Origin: Corynebacterium felinum
GTDB taxonomy: Bacteria; Actinomycetota; Actinomycetes; Mycobacteriales; Mycobacteriaceae
NCBI RefSeq assembly: GCF_030408755.1
Contig: NZ_CP047209.1
Location: forward strand, 1,922,001-1,986,000
Length of the DNA stretch: 64,000 nucleotides
Reading direction: 5' to 3'
Position 1 is the first letter of the stretch; each line of letters opens with the position of its first letter. The position numbers and the translations under genes are program-made. The notes under the pieces are model-generated. The model ran no database searches. It was not told where the DNA came from and saw only the letters and a list, made by a program, of their open reading frames with translations. Positions 49,034-58,286 of the stretch are shown piece after piece.

Positions 49034-49936
49034 ATGGCTAACTATTCCCGTTTCTTTCCGGAACACCTGCGTAAGCAGTTGACTATCGAACCTGAATCGC
49101 GGTTTTTCACGTGGGAAAACTCCCGCGGTCTAACGCATAGGTTGCGCTATTTAGTCAGTGAACAAGAATCGGACACGATCGCAGTACTTATTCATGGTTT
49201 AGGTGGGCACGGGGAGGCACTGTGGCCCTATGGCTCACTTATTGCATCCCAGGGAATATCAGTGGCGGCGCTGGATTTACCTTTGTTCGGCCATTCGTCC
49301 TGCACTGATCCTGCGCGGGTGACTTATGGTGACTGGATTGAGAGCATCAGAAATTTCGTCGACATGCTCAATCGCCCTGTAGTGCTTGTCGGTTTTAGTT
49401 TGGGCGGGCTTGCGGCAGTGGAGGCTGGTGCGGGTTGTGCCCAAGTTAAGCATGTGGTTGCCACGTGTGTGGCGGAGGCAGGAGCAATTAGTAGCCTGGC
49501 ACACATTAGCACAGCTGGGGTTATGGGGGTTTGTGCACCCCTGTTGCTTCCCCTTTCTCGGTGCGGGATTGGGGGTCTGCGGATTCCGATGTGGCTACTT
49601 GCCCGTTTTTCACGCATGAGTTCGTCCCAAGCATTATCAAAGGCGTGTGCTCGTGATGTACGGTCTGGTCGCGTGCGGGTGCCGTTGAATTTTCTAGCGT
49701 CTCTTCTGCGCTACAAACATGAGGATGCGCGCACTTCCAGCATCCCGGTCACAGTCACCCATCCCGGCGCGGATAGGTGGACGCCACTATCGCTGAGCGC
49801 CGGGGTGATGGCTCAGTTGCGCAGTCGCGTGTTTTATCGTGAACTGGAAAATTGTGGGCACTTCCCCATCGAGGAACCAGGCTTGAGTGTTTTTATACGC
49901 ACCATCGCGGATGCCTGTGGTGAGTCCGGGCACTAG
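49034..49936 (+). CDS. Alpha/beta hydrolase
   Basis: 300 residues. The oxyanion-hole motif LIHGLGGHGEALW is near residue 55, the nucleophile elbow is GFSLGG at about residue 120, the acid is probably Asp in HPGADRWTPL, and the catalytic His lies in ENCGHFPIEEPG near the C-terminus. This is a serine esterase/lipase-type fold with no signal peptide. Substrate unknown. ATG 49034 is preferred over 49025 because a TAGAAT box overlaps the latter. Monocistronic. Confidence 0.82.
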   Translation: MANYSRFFPEHLRKQLTIEPESRFFTWENSRGLTHRLRYLVSEQESDTIAVLIHGLGGHGEALWPYGSLIASQGISVAALDLPLFGHSSCTDPARVTYGDWIESIRNFVDMLNRPVVLVGFSLGGLAAVEAGAGCAQVKHVVATCVAEAGAISSLAHISTAGVMGVCAPLLLPLSRCGIGGLRIPMWLLARFSRMSSSQALSKACARDVRSGRVRVPLNFLASLLRYKHEDARTSSIPVTVTHPGADRWTPLSLSAGVMAQLRSRVFYRELENCGHFPIEEPGLSVFIRTIADACGESGH

Positions 49937-50120
49937 CTAGTGTGCTTGTCGACGCCGCCCCCTTCTTTCTACCGATCATCACTGTGGGCGATCTGGGGTG
50001 TTGACCTAGTAGTAGGGGCAGACTTGTTTTCGGCGTCGATAAGCTTAAAACTATGGGATGGATGATGCGCACCTAGCAAGTCGTGCTCATTTACACTGTT
50101 AACGAATTGTTTTATCTTTT
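49937..50120. other. Intergenic spacer
   Basis: About 180 bp, nothing recognised. Confidence 0.4.
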
Positions 50121-50237
50121 ATGTTTTTCGTTGAAAGATTCCTGCCCATGACCGATATCCTTTGCACCCTCACCGATTTCTTGAACACCACTGCGCGTGA
50201 TGTTGTAACTGGTGAATGTTTTAAGATTTTCGCATGA
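50121..50237 (+). CDS. Possible 38-residue upstream ORF coupled to the VOC gene
   Basis: ATG 50121 opens 38 codons (MFFVERFLPMTDILCTLTDF onward), with a second in-frame ATG at 50148. Its stop overlaps the start of the VOC gene as ATGA, and that gene has no ribosome binding site of its own, so this small frame may drive its translation. No domain. Low confidence. Confidence 0.3.
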   Translation: MFFVERFLPMTDILCTLTDFLNTTARDVVTGECFKIFA

Positions 50238-50632
50238 GTCGTTTCCTCCACCACATCGAATTGTGGACAACAGATCTCCACGGAGCTTTCCCGAGTTTTA
50301 ACTGGTTATTGTGCAGCCTTGGGTGGGAACCAAAGGTAATAGAGGGCTGGGATGAAGGAAAAATCTGGACAGCACCAGATGGAACCTATCTGGTTTTAGA
50401 ACAATCCCCCGCCATAGGTGGCGACTACGATCGGATGCGAGCTGGGCTTAATCACCTGGCACTGTGTGCCGACTCGCAGGGACTGGTCGACTCCATTCGC
50501 GACAACGCTCCCGCGCATGGATTCCGAGAGCTTTTCGCTCAGGACTTTCCTCATGCAGGTGGCGATTGTCACTATGCGTGTTATCTCGAAAACTCGCAAG
50601 GCTTTGAATTTGAAATCGTTGCGATGAACTAG
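50234..50632 (+). CDS. VOC (glyoxalase/bleomycin-resistance) family protein
   Basis: 132 residues, a pair of beta-alpha-beta-beta-beta modules: LHHIELWTTDLHGAFPSFNW with the first metal His, then TYLVLEQSP, GLNHLALCADSQGLVDSI with another His, and CHYACYLENSQGFEFEIVA with the Glu ligand. This fits a metal-dependent VOC enzyme or a binding protein; the substrate is unknown. It shares an ATGA overlap with the preceding small frame and ends in a terminator shared with ffh. Confidence 0.8.
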   Translation: MSRFLHHIELWTTDLHGAFPSFNWLLCSLGWEPKVIEGWDEGKIWTAPDGTYLVLEQSPAIGGDYDRMRAGLNHLALCADSQGLVDSIRDNAPAHGFRELFAQDFPHAGGDCHYACYLENSQGFEFEIVAMN

Positions 50633-50634
50633 AA

Positions 50635-50678
50635 ACTCCCCACGAATTGGATTGTAAGGAGTCCAGTTCGTGGGGAGT
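50635..50678. terminator. Bidirectional terminator between the VOC gene and ffh
   Basis: ACTCCCCACGAA (50635-50646) pairs perfectly with TTCGTGGGGAGT (50667-50678), with more pairing inside. Confidence 0.9.
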
Positions 50679-50688
50679 GCGTGAAAAG

Positions 50689-52278
50689 TTATGGGCGACC
50701 TTTACCAAAGTCCAAGTTGTTCAGGTCAATATTCTCCAAGCCCTTCGGGAGCTTCGGCATCCCTGGCATGCCACTCATCTGTTCCTGCATCTTTTGCAGC
50801 TCAGCGAGGTTAGGCATCCCCGGCATACCGCCCATACCTGGCATGCCGCCCTTATTCTTGATTGGCTTGCGCTTGCCGTTCTTGCCTTTGCGGCCCTTCG
50901 GCTTCTTCTTGGTGGCACTACGTCCACCAAAACCACCCATGCCCAGCTGGCCGGCCATCTTGCCCATCATCTTCTTTGCTTCAAAGAAGCGCTCGATGAG
51001 CTGATTGACCTCGGTAACTGACACACCCGAACCGTTAGCAATACGCTTACGGCGGGAAGCATTCAGGATCTTCGGGTCTTGTCGTTCCTGTGGGGTCATA
51101 CCGCGAATGATTGCCTCGATACGGTCGAGCTGCTTTTCATCCACCATGTCCGCCATCTTGGACATCTGGGAACCGCCAGGCAGCATCTTCAGCAAGTTGC
51201 CAATTGGGCCCATCTTGCGGATCATCTGCATCTGAGCGAGGAAATCCTCCAAAGTGAGCTCGCCGGAGCTCATCTTTTGGGCGGTTTCCAAAGCCTGCTC
51301 CTGATCCATGGCCTTCTCAGCCTGCTCGATCAGGGAGAGAACATCGCCCATGCCCAAGATACGGCTGGCCATGCGGTCAGGGTGGAAGACGTCGAAATCT
51401 TCCAGTTTCTCACCGGTGGAGGCAAACATGATGGGTTTGCCGGTGACCTCACGGATCGACAGGGCTGCACCGCCGCGGGCGTCACCATCAAGCTTGGTCA
51501 GCACCACGCCGGTGAAATCAACGCCGTCACGGAATGCTTCAGCGGTTTGGACCGCATCTTGGCCGATCATGGCGTCGATGACGAACAGCACTTCGTCAGG
51601 GTTAATCGCATCGCGAATATTGCGGGCCTGGGTCATCAAGGTTTCATCAATACCCAAACGGCCTGCGGTATCCACGATCACAATATCGTGTTTCTTCGTT
51701 GTCGCTTCCTCAATACCACGGCGAGCAACATCCACAGGATCGCCGTGGGAGGTGCCCATCTCGTGATCGAGGGTGTCAATGGAGGTGCCAGGATCAGGAG
51801 CGAAGGTCGGAACACCGGCGCGCTCACCGACAATCTGCAGCTGCTGCACAGCACCAGGGCGCTGCAAGTCACAGGCCACCAGCATTGGGGTGTGGCCCTG
51901 CTCTTTTAAGTGGCGGGCAAGTTTACCGGCCAAGGTGGTCTTACCGGCACCCTGCAAACCGGCCAGCATGATCACGGTTGGTGGGGTCTTAGCCAAGTTT
52001 AGGCGGCGGGTTTCCCCGCCCAGAATGCCGGTCAGCTCTTGGTCGACGATCTTGATGATCTGCTCGGCCGGATTCAGTGCCTTAGAGACTTCCACGCCCA
52101 AGGCGCGTTCTTTAATCCGTGCGATGAAGCCGCGCACAACGGGGAGGGAAACGTCAGCTTCCAGCAGTGCAAGACGGATCTCACGGGAGACTGCATTGAT
52201 ATCAGCCTCTGTGACCTTGCCCTTTGAACGAAGCCCCGAAAGGGCTTGGCCTAGGCGGTCTGATAGAGATTCGAACAC
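50689..52278 (-). CDS. ffh: Signal recognition particle protein Ffh
   Basis: 529 residues. Ffh binds signal sequences and 4.5S RNA and docks with FtsY. The NG GTPase shows LAGLQGAGKTTLAGKLARHL at about residue 105, DTAGRLGID and TKLDGDARGG. The M domain (about 320-440) contains RRKRIANGSGVSV, and the Gly/Met-rich tail (GGMPGMGGMPGMP) follows. GTG 52278 (VFESLSDRLG) is chosen because AAGGAG ends 11 nt upstream; the longer GTG at 52290 overlaps that site. It is followed by a terminator; glnD lies upstream on the same strand. Confidence 0.96.
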   Translation of the reverse strand: MFESLSDRLGQALSGLRSKGKVTEADINAVSREIRLALLEADVSLPVVRGFIARIKERALGVEVSKALNPAEQIIKIVDQELTGILGGETRRLNLAKTPPTVIMLAGLQGAGKTTLAGKLARHLKEQGHTPMLVACDLQRPGAVQQLQIVGERAGVPTFAPDPGTSIDTLDHEMGTSHGDPVDVARRGIEEATTKKHDIVIVDTAGRLGIDETLMTQARNIRDAINPDEVLFVIDAMIGQDAVQTAEAFRDGVDFTGVVLTKLDGDARGGAALSIREVTGKPIMFASTGEKLEDFDVFHPDRMASRILGMGDVLSLIEQAEKAMDQEQALETAQKMSSGELTLEDFLAQMQMIRKMGPIGNLLKMLPGGSQMSKMADMVDEKQLDRIEAIIRGMTPQERQDPKILNASRRKRIANGSGVSVTEVNQLIERFFEAKKMMGKMAGQLGMGGFGGRSATKKKPKGRKGKNGKRKPIKNKGGMPGMGGMPGMPNLAELQKMQEQMSGMPGMPKLPKGLENIDLNNLDFGKGRP

Positions 52279-52423
52279 GGGTCTAATCACTCCTTGTATT
52301 AACTGCGTTGCTCACCGTCGACCCCACACATGAAAAAGTACTAGTCACCAGGTTCCTCACATTCTCTTCTCGGAGAAAAAGTAGCGTGGTGAAAATCGTG
52401 TGGTGGTCGGTAACCTTTACATA

Positions 52424-54526
52424 CTAGCCGGTTGTAAGCACTCGGGTCACGTCACGTTCAACTTTAGCCCGATCATAGCCTGCAGCAAGCTTGCATTGAG
52501 CGATCATTGTTGCCCCTGGGGTGTGGATCTTGAGCCATTCCAACTCAGGTAACACACCAATGAGGGTTCCTAGTGCAGCCTTGCGATCGGTGGTGCGTAC
52601 TTCCAACACATCCCCAAACCAAAACGTGGCGCACGCACCTAGTTCGATCGTTGGCAGCGCACTATAGACCCCTGATTTGTAGCCTTGAATGAATTCGCTT
52701 TCGTTAAAAGCGGTACCTAGGGTGTTGTACACCTTCAGTTCGGCGGAGACGATTCCGTCGCGGTAGACAAAAGCGGCAGAGGTAATGTTCCAGCCTTTGG
52801 CGGCGATCAGGGCAAGCACGCGTACGCTTTCGCGCATGTAGCTGCCTGCCCAAAACACCGTGGCATGTGCCCCGATGGTGGGATACAATGCGAGTTCACC
52901 GCCGAAACGTACATGGGGTGCTTGGGGGGTGTTGTGGGTGAGCATTGTGCGTGCACGCGCGCAGAGATATCCCAAACCTGATTTGAGTTGGGGTGTCCAC
53001 ACTCCCGGGCCCGTTGCTTGGGCGTCGGCAGGTATGAGTGCTTCCATGAGGTTGAGGGTGAGCAGGTTGTAGCCTAGGGCGTCGAGAAGCTCTGTGACCA
53101 CGCTTTGATCATCTTCGATATCACGGTGTTTCACCAAGCGTGGGATGAGGGTGTGATGGCGCACCAGTGCTTCCACCACTGTTGTATCTTGGGCGCTGAG
53201 CCGGAGTTTGGTGGCCATTTCTGCAACCATTTCGGCGCCGACTTCTTCGTGGGGTCGGCTGTAGCCTTTGCCCATGTCATGAAACAGTGCCGCCAGCAGA
53301 AGCAGGTCGGGGCGTTCGACGCGCACGCTGTCTCGCGCACACAGTTCGACTACCGCAAGGTTGTGGCGGTCGATGGTGCGGATATGGACGGGTTCGCGGG
53401 GCATAAGTCCGCGAATATGCTCCCATACGGGCACCATGGGCACGAAAAGTCCGTGTTCGTCGAGCTCAATGATGACTCGCGCAGTGTGCTCTGGGGAGGA
53501 AAGCAGTGCGAAAAAATCACTGGCTGCGCTGGTGCTCCAGCGGGTGGCGGGCAAAGGCGGGACCTGGGCTAGTTGTGTCCACACGCTTGGGCGAATGGGC
53601 AGCCCAGTGCGGGCGCTTGCGGCGGCCACACGCAGCACAAGTCCAGGGTCGCTGAGATCCGGGTTGCGCGACAGTGTGATTTCCCCGCCGCCATCCACCA
53701 CATCAACGTCAAGGGGTCGCCGGTGCATGTGTTTTAACCCGCTGGGTCGCGGCAGCACATTTCGGCACTGATTAAGTGCGTGTGTCAACGCCTCATCGAT
53801 GCTTCTCGACGCCTTAGCCACCGTCCGCGCTAATTCATAGCGGTCGCTAAACCCGAGCTGTTCGGCAACATCAATAGCGAATTCAGGGTCGAGCACCTCG
53901 CGGGGACGACCCGCATAATGATGCAACAGGGTGCGCGCGTCGATAAGCAGGTTGCGCTGCTGGCTCAAACCAGGGATATCCACAAGATTGCCCAAGGCAA
54001 GCGCACGCAAAAACTCATGATCCCGCAACCCCCCACGACCATGCTTGAGATCTGGGCGCGTCATCGCCACCACCGAACCTGAACGTCGCCACCGCGCAAT
54101 GGCCACATCCACTACATCATTGAAATTCTTGCTCAAATGCACACGCCAACGACGCAACACCGCATCCCGCGCCTGGGCAGTTAATTCCTCAACCCCACGC
54201 ACATGCCGCAACTCCAACATGGCAAGCGCCGAAACAGGATCAGATTCAACCAAATCAGCACACTGCTGCGGGGTACGCACCGCATGATCGAGCCTCATTG
54301 TGTGATCCCACAACGGGTACCACAGTGCATCAACCAGCTCACGCATCGCAGGATCATCCATATCCATCTGTGGCGGATGAATCAACACCAAATCCAGATC
54401 CGAAGTGGGCAACAACTCGCGGCGGGCAAAAGAACCCGTTGCCGCCAGCGCACAGCCCGGAGGAAGCGGGAGAGTTTCAATAAGTGCACGCGCGTTGGCA
54501 TAAGCCTGTGCCCGAATACGATGCAT
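52424..54526 (-). CDS. glnD: PII uridylyl- or adenylyltransferase GlnD
   Basis: 700 residues. GlnD modifies the PII protein in response to nitrogen status; in corynebacteria it adenylylates GlnK. The nucleotidyltransferase motif is GSFARRELLPTSDLDLVL with the D-x-D pair at about residue 40. The HD phosphohydrolase (demodifying) motif is LLAALFHDMGKGYSRPHEE at about residue 430. The C-terminal region is ACT-like. It starts at ATG 54526, 11 bp after glnB, so the two are an operon. In relatives amtB precedes glnB; here it does not. Confidence 0.92.
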   Translation of the reverse strand: MHRIRAQAYANARALIETLPLPPGCALAATGSFARRELLPTSDLDLVLIHPPQMDMDDPAMRELVDALWYPLWDHTMRLDHAVRTPQQCADLVESDPVSALAMLELRHVRGVEELTAQARDAVLRRWRVHLSKNFNDVVDVAIARWRRSGSVVAMTRPDLKHGRGGLRDHEFLRALALGNLVDIPGLSQQRNLLIDARTLLHHYAGRPREVLDPEFAIDVAEQLGFSDRYELARTVAKASRSIDEALTHALNQCRNVLPRPSGLKHMHRRPLDVDVVDGGGEITLSRNPDLSDPGLVLRVAAASARTGLPIRPSVWTQLAQVPPLPATRWSTSAASDFFALLSSPEHTARVIIELDEHGLFVPMVPVWEHIRGLMPREPVHIRTIDRHNLAVVELCARDSVRVERPDLLLLAALFHDMGKGYSRPHEEVGAEMVAEMATKLRLSAQDTTVVEALVRHHTLIPRLVKHRDIEDDQSVVTELLDALGYNLLTLNLMEALIPADAQATGPGVWTPQLKSGLGYLCARARTMLTHNTPQAPHVRFGGELALYPTIGAHATVFWAGSYMRESVRVLALIAAKGWNITSAAFVYRDGIVSAELKVYNTLGTAFNESEFIQGYKSGVYSALPTIELGACATFWFGDVLEVRTTDRKAALGTLIGVLPELEWLKIHTPGATMIAQCKLAAGYDRAKVERDVTRVLTTG

Positions 54527-54537
54527 GGTGTGGGAAA

Positions 54538-55031
<494 letters not shown>

Positions 55032-55091
55032 ACTCGACTTATTCGCGGGCAAGCGCCCCGTTTCGTCGCCCTACACACGGAAAAGTCGAGT
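55032..55091. repeat. 60-bp inverted-end element, copy 7 (delta)
   Basis: ACTCGACTTATTC to GGAAAAGTCGAGT, exactly 60 bp. The first base pairs of the two ends match perfectly (ACTCGACTT/AAGTCGAGT). Confidence 0.85.
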
Positions 55092-55115
55092 ACGCACTCG
55101 CAGCACCACAAGGAA

Positions 55116-55175
55116 ACTCGACCTTTTCCCAAAGACATGCGTGATTGCACAGCCCAAGAAACCAAAAAGTCGAGT
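55116..55175. repeat. 60-bp inverted-end element, copy 8 (epsilon)
   Basis: ACTCGACCTTTTCCC to CCAAAAAGTCGAGT, exactly 60 bp, followed by AACCCACC. Confidence 0.85.
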
Positions 55176-55310
55176 AACCCACCACCCAGAAGGTGAGCAT
55201 GAAAAATCAGCCCGCACGAACAACACCCAAGATCCTGCCTGAACCCCTGAGCACCACCCACACCACAACACTGACCCACCACAACCAGTAATGCTCTCCC
55301 CTGATGCCCT

Positions 55311-55370
55311 ACTCGACCTATTCACAAACAAGCGCCCCGTTTCGTCGCCCTACACACGGAAAAGTCGAGT
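55311..55370. repeat. 60-bp inverted-end element, copy 9 (delta)
   Basis: ACTCGACCTATTC to GGAAAAGTCGAGT, exactly 60 bp; interior almost identical to copy 11. Confidence 0.85.
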
Positions 55371-55394
55371 ACGCACTCGCAGCACCACAAGGAA

Positions 55395-55454
55395 ACTCGA
55401 CCTTTCCACAAATATATGCGTGATTGCACAGCCCAAGAAACCAAAAAGTCGAGT
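55395..55454. repeat. 60-bp inverted-end element, copy 10 (epsilon)
   Basis: ACTCGACCTTTCC to CCAAAAAGTCGAGT, exactly 60 bp, followed by AAACCCACC. Confidence 0.85.
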
Positions 55455-55578
55455 AAACCCACCACCCAGAAAGTGAGCACGAAAACTCAGCCCGCACGGC
55501 CAACACCCAAGATCCTGCCTGAACCCCTGAGCACCACCCACACCACAGCCAACCAGTAATGCTCTCCCCTGTTGCCCT

Positions 55579-55638
55579 ACTCGACCTATTCACAAACAAG
55601 CGCCCCGTTTCGTCGCCCCACACACGGAAAAGTCGAGT
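55579..55638. repeat. 60-bp inverted-end element, copy 11 (delta)
   Basis: ACTCGACCTATTC to GGAAAAGTCGAGT, exactly 60 bp. Confidence 0.85.
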
Positions 55639-55662
55639 ACGCACTCTACGCACCACAAAGAA

Positions 55663-55722
55663 ACTCGACTTTTCCCCAAATACATGCGTGATTTCACAGC
55701 CCAAGAAACCAAAAAGTCGAGT
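55663..55722. repeat. 60-bp inverted-end element, copy 12 (epsilon)
   Basis: ACTCGACTTTTCCCC to CCAAAAAGTCGAGT, exactly 60 bp. Compared with copies 8 and 10 the left end has T for C at position 8, which restores perfect pairing with the right end. Followed by AAACCCACC. Confidence 0.85.
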
Positions 55723-55755
55723 AAACCCACCACATGGAAGGTGGGCATGAAAAAA

Positions 55756-55808
55756 TCACCCCCTGCTGGCTTTGCTCACGCGGGTGAGAAAAACAGCAGG
55801 GGGTGAGT
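55756..55808 (-). terminator. ftsY terminator
   Basis: TCACCCCCTGCTG (55756-55768) pairs with CAGCAGGGGGTGA (55794-55806), with an inner CTCAC/GTGAG stem. It lies 10 bp past the ftsY stop, so the repeat array is outside the ftsY mRNA. Confidence 0.9.
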
Positions 55809-55818
55809 TCGCGTTTGA

Positions 55819-57462
55819 TTAGCCCAGCAGGGCGTCAACAAATCCTTCAACCTCAAATGGGGCCAAATCATCTGCGCCTTCGCCAAGGCCAACAAGTTTG
55901 ACTGGCACACCAAGGTCTTCTTGAACTTGGAATACGATGCCACCCTTGGCGGTGCCGTCGAGTTTGGTCAGCACCACGCCAGTGATATTAACGACTTCGC
56001 CAAAGACCTTTGCCTGGTTCAAGCCATTTTGGCCAGTGGTGGCGTCAAGCACGAGAAGCACCTCGTCAACTGCCGCCTTTTTCTCCACCACGCGCTTCAC
56101 CTTGCCAAGCTGATCCATCAGGTTAGCCGAATTGTGCAGGCGGCCGGCGGTATCAATCACAACAACGTCAGCACCGTTGTCCACACCTTGAGCTACCGCA
56201 TCGAATGCAACGGAAGCGGGGTCGGCGGCCTCTGGTCCACGAACAACCTCTGCACCCACACGACGCCCCCACGCTTCAAGCTGGTCGGCAGCTGCCGCAC
56301 GGAATGTATCGGCGGCACCCAGAAGAACCTTATGCCCCATGGACACCAGCACGCGGGCAAGCTTACCGGTGGTGGTCGTTTTACCAGTGCCGTTAACGCC
56401 CACCATCAGCACAACTGCTGGTTTTCCTTCATAAGGCATCGCCTTAATGGAGCGATCAAGCTCTGGTTTGCAGGCGTCGATAAGGCATTCGCGCAGCATC
56501 ATGCGTGCCTCATCTTCCGAGGAAACACCACGGGCGGCGATTTTTTCGCGCAGCTGTTCCACAACTTTCATGGTGATTGCCACGCCAAGGTCTGCTTGGA
56601 TGAGCTGAGCTTCAATGTCTTCCCATGCATCTTCATCCAAATCACCGGCAGAAAGCATGCCGAGCACAGATTGGCCGAAGATGTTTTGGGAGCGTGCAAG
56701 CCGACCGCGCAGACGACCAATGCGCCCCGCAGCGGGGTCAATGTCTTCGCGGGCCTGGCGTACTTTTTCTTCAGCACTTACAGGCGCGACAACAACGTCT
56801 TCTTCTACTGGGGCATCGACAATATCTGGCTGCTCTTCAACAACTGGGGCTGGGGTTTCCACCACAGCCGACGGGGCATCAGCAACGACGTCGCTGTCAG
56901 CCTGCCCAGTAGTGTGTGCTGGTTCCTCGGTTTCTTCCGCAACGATTTCGTGGAATTCGTCTAGCTTGCCGAAGTTTTCTTCGATCTTCTCGTCGCTAAC
57001 AACCTCAACGCCACCTTCGACAGCTTCTTCCTGCGCTACTTCATCGTCAACAGATTCTTCGACGATTTCCGCCGCAGGTTCAATTGCTTCAGCGGGCTTA
57101 GCTGGTTCAACACTTGCTTCTTCGACAGTTTCTTCAGCAACATCCTCCTGCACTGCTGGGGCTGCTGCTTCTTCTGGCTGTGGTTTTGGCTCGACCGCTG
57201 GCTGAACTACTGGGGCGACAGGCGGAGTGGGCGTTTTAAGCTCTACTGGTTCTTCCACTTTTTTCGCGGGCGCAAATGCGAATCCACCCTGAGCCTGATA
57301 ATTGCCTGATTTTTCCTGCTGGGTGAGTTCCTTGGTTTCATCAGCTTTCTTCTGCTCGAAGCTGACAGTCTTGCTCTTTTTGCGGGCAAGGCCAATGACA
57401 ACGAGGGCGACGATAAGAATGAGGACAACAAGGGCGACGAATAAAATCGTAGTGTTCAGCAT
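55819..57462 (-). CDS. ftsY: Signal recognition particle receptor FtsY
   Basis: 547 residues. An N-terminal membrane helix (TTILFVALVVLILIVALVV, about 4-25) and a long Glu/Ala/Val-rich acidic region to about 235 precede the NG GTPase. G1 is VGVNGTGKTTTTGKLAR at about residue 355; DTAGRLHNSANLMDQL and TKLDGTAKGG follow; the end is LVGLGEGADDLAPFEVEGFV. The receptor brings SRP-ribosome complexes to SecYEG. It is monocistronic and terminated. Confidence 0.95.
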   Translation of the reverse strand: MLNTTILFVALVVLILIVALVVIGLARKKSKTVSFEQKKADETKELTQQEKSGNYQAQGGFAFAPAKKVEEPVELKTPTPPVAPVVQPAVEPKPQPEEAAAPAVQEDVAEETVEEASVEPAKPAEAIEPAAEIVEESVDDEVAQEEAVEGGVEVVSDEKIEENFGKLDEFHEIVAEETEEPAHTTGQADSDVVADAPSAVVETPAPVVEEQPDIVDAPVEEDVVVAPVSAEEKVRQAREDIDPAAGRIGRLRGRLARSQNIFGQSVLGMLSAGDLDEDAWEDIEAQLIQADLGVAITMKVVEQLREKIAARGVSSEDEARMMLRECLIDACKPELDRSIKAMPYEGKPAVVLMVGVNGTGKTTTTGKLARVLVSMGHKVLLGAADTFRAAAADQLEAWGRRVGAEVVRGPEAADPASVAFDAVAQGVDNGADVVVIDTAGRLHNSANLMDQLGKVKRVVEKKAAVDEVLLVLDATTGQNGLNQAKVFGEVVNITGVVLTKLDGTAKGGIVFQVQEDLGVPVKLVGLGEGADDLAPFEVEGFVDALLG

Positions 57463-57979
57463 GGTTTATATCTTGGCAAACTTTCGCACTATTTACACCT
57501 TCCACACCAAAAATGCGCACCCCTTGCCCGCCTCTACAAGCACAAACCCACAAATCCTTGTGCGGGAATTTCTAAAAGTTGAGATCCACACGTACACGCC
57601 GCCCCAAGTTGAGTGCTCGTCAAACACACCTTGGACTTCCTCGAACAAGGACTGGCGAAATCAAGATGTTTCCACCCCCCATTACCCTTGCAGCCCTCAA
57701 CACCCACAATTCTCCGAGCCGAAAGGACCCCTGGTTTTTTTGTCCGGATATTCAATTGACAAAGTCAACCTACCCCCTACTAGCCCGAACTGAAACTGCA
57801 CGGTAGCAATTAATTTCGAAAGCCAAGTACACTCGATAGTTATCGTCGATCGCATCGACTGCAATGACTGCCTTCGTTGTATACGCACTCGCCACCTTCC
57901 CAAGGCCACGCCAGCACCACTGCTTTGGGATTACAGCACAGGTGTCTTAATCGCCCCATAAAACTATGTGAGGAAAACA
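57463..57979. other. Intergenic region upstream of ftsY
   Basis: About 520 bp with no gene supported. TTGACA at 57757 starts a palindrome-like TTGACAAAGTCAA and could be a -35 for the small membrane protein, but no good -10 follows at 17 bp. Confidence 0.4.
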
Positions 57980-58132
57980 ATGATTGGTCCAGTGGAACTG
58001 TTCGCAATTGGAGCTATTCTCTTCATCCCTGTTCTTCTCATCTTCCTTGCCTTCAAGGCGGGGCAGATATTGCTGAAACTTCAAAAAGATGTTGAGCACA
58101 TCAAACAGGAACTTCATAAAAGAGATTCCTAA
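57980..58132 (+). CDS. Small single-pass membrane protein
   Basis: 50 residues: MIGPVELFAIGAILFIPVLL and the following IFLAFKAGQ form one hydrophobic helix, then a charged amphipathic helix (QKDVEHIKQELHKRDS). GTGAGGAAAA lies just upstream of the ATG, spaced about 5 nt, and a strong terminator follows 85 bp later, which makes a real transcript likely. The layout (one helix plus a short coiled-coil tail) suggests a membrane-tethered partner. Function unknown. Confidence 0.6.
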   Translation: MIGPVELFAIGAILFIPVLLIFLAFKAGQILLKLQKDVEHIKQELHKRDS

Positions 58133-58213
58133 CGAGCACCCCCAGCCCACAACAATTCTTCTTGATATTCATCAATAACTCATTGTCGCGTGGGCTAAAT
58201 TCCCCAATGGAAG

Positions 58214-58274
58214 AACCCCCCTCGCCCTGCTCACAACAGCTTAACTGTGCAGGCAGGGTGAGGGGGTAATTGTT
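58214..58274. terminator. Bidirectional terminator between the small membrane protein and the 1151-aa gene
   Basis: ACCCCCCTCGCCCTGC (58215-58230) pairs with GCAGGGTGAGGGGGT (58253-58267, one wobble/bulge), followed by AATTGTTT. Confidence 0.88.
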
Positions 58275-58286
58275 TAGGGACGTTTT

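Larger units (their letters stand above)
55032..55755. repeat. Tandem array of about 270-bp units, each with two 60-bp elements
   Basis: Three units start at 55032, 55311 and 55579 (spacings 279 and 268 bp). Each has a delta-type element, a 24-bp spacer, and an epsilon-type element; in units 1 and 2 a roughly 135-bp tail follows that contains the shared string GATCCTGCCTGAACCCCTGA. The third unit is cut short after the second element. Units 1 and 2 differ mainly by small indels and substitutions. No gene is supported in the array; small frames recurring in it are composition artefacts. It fills the space between ftsY and glnB where relatives have amtB. Confidence 0.85.

Noticed and set aside
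55032..55722. The repeat array read as a CRISPR
   Set aside because: Repeats are 60 bp with 24-bp and about 135-bp gaps in alternation, spacers are themselves repeated between units, and no cas gene is nearby.
55291..55750. Recurring 60-130-codon frames in the repeat array
   Set aside because: They recur only because the DNA is repeated; they lack ribosome binding sites and family resemblance, and differ in frame between units.
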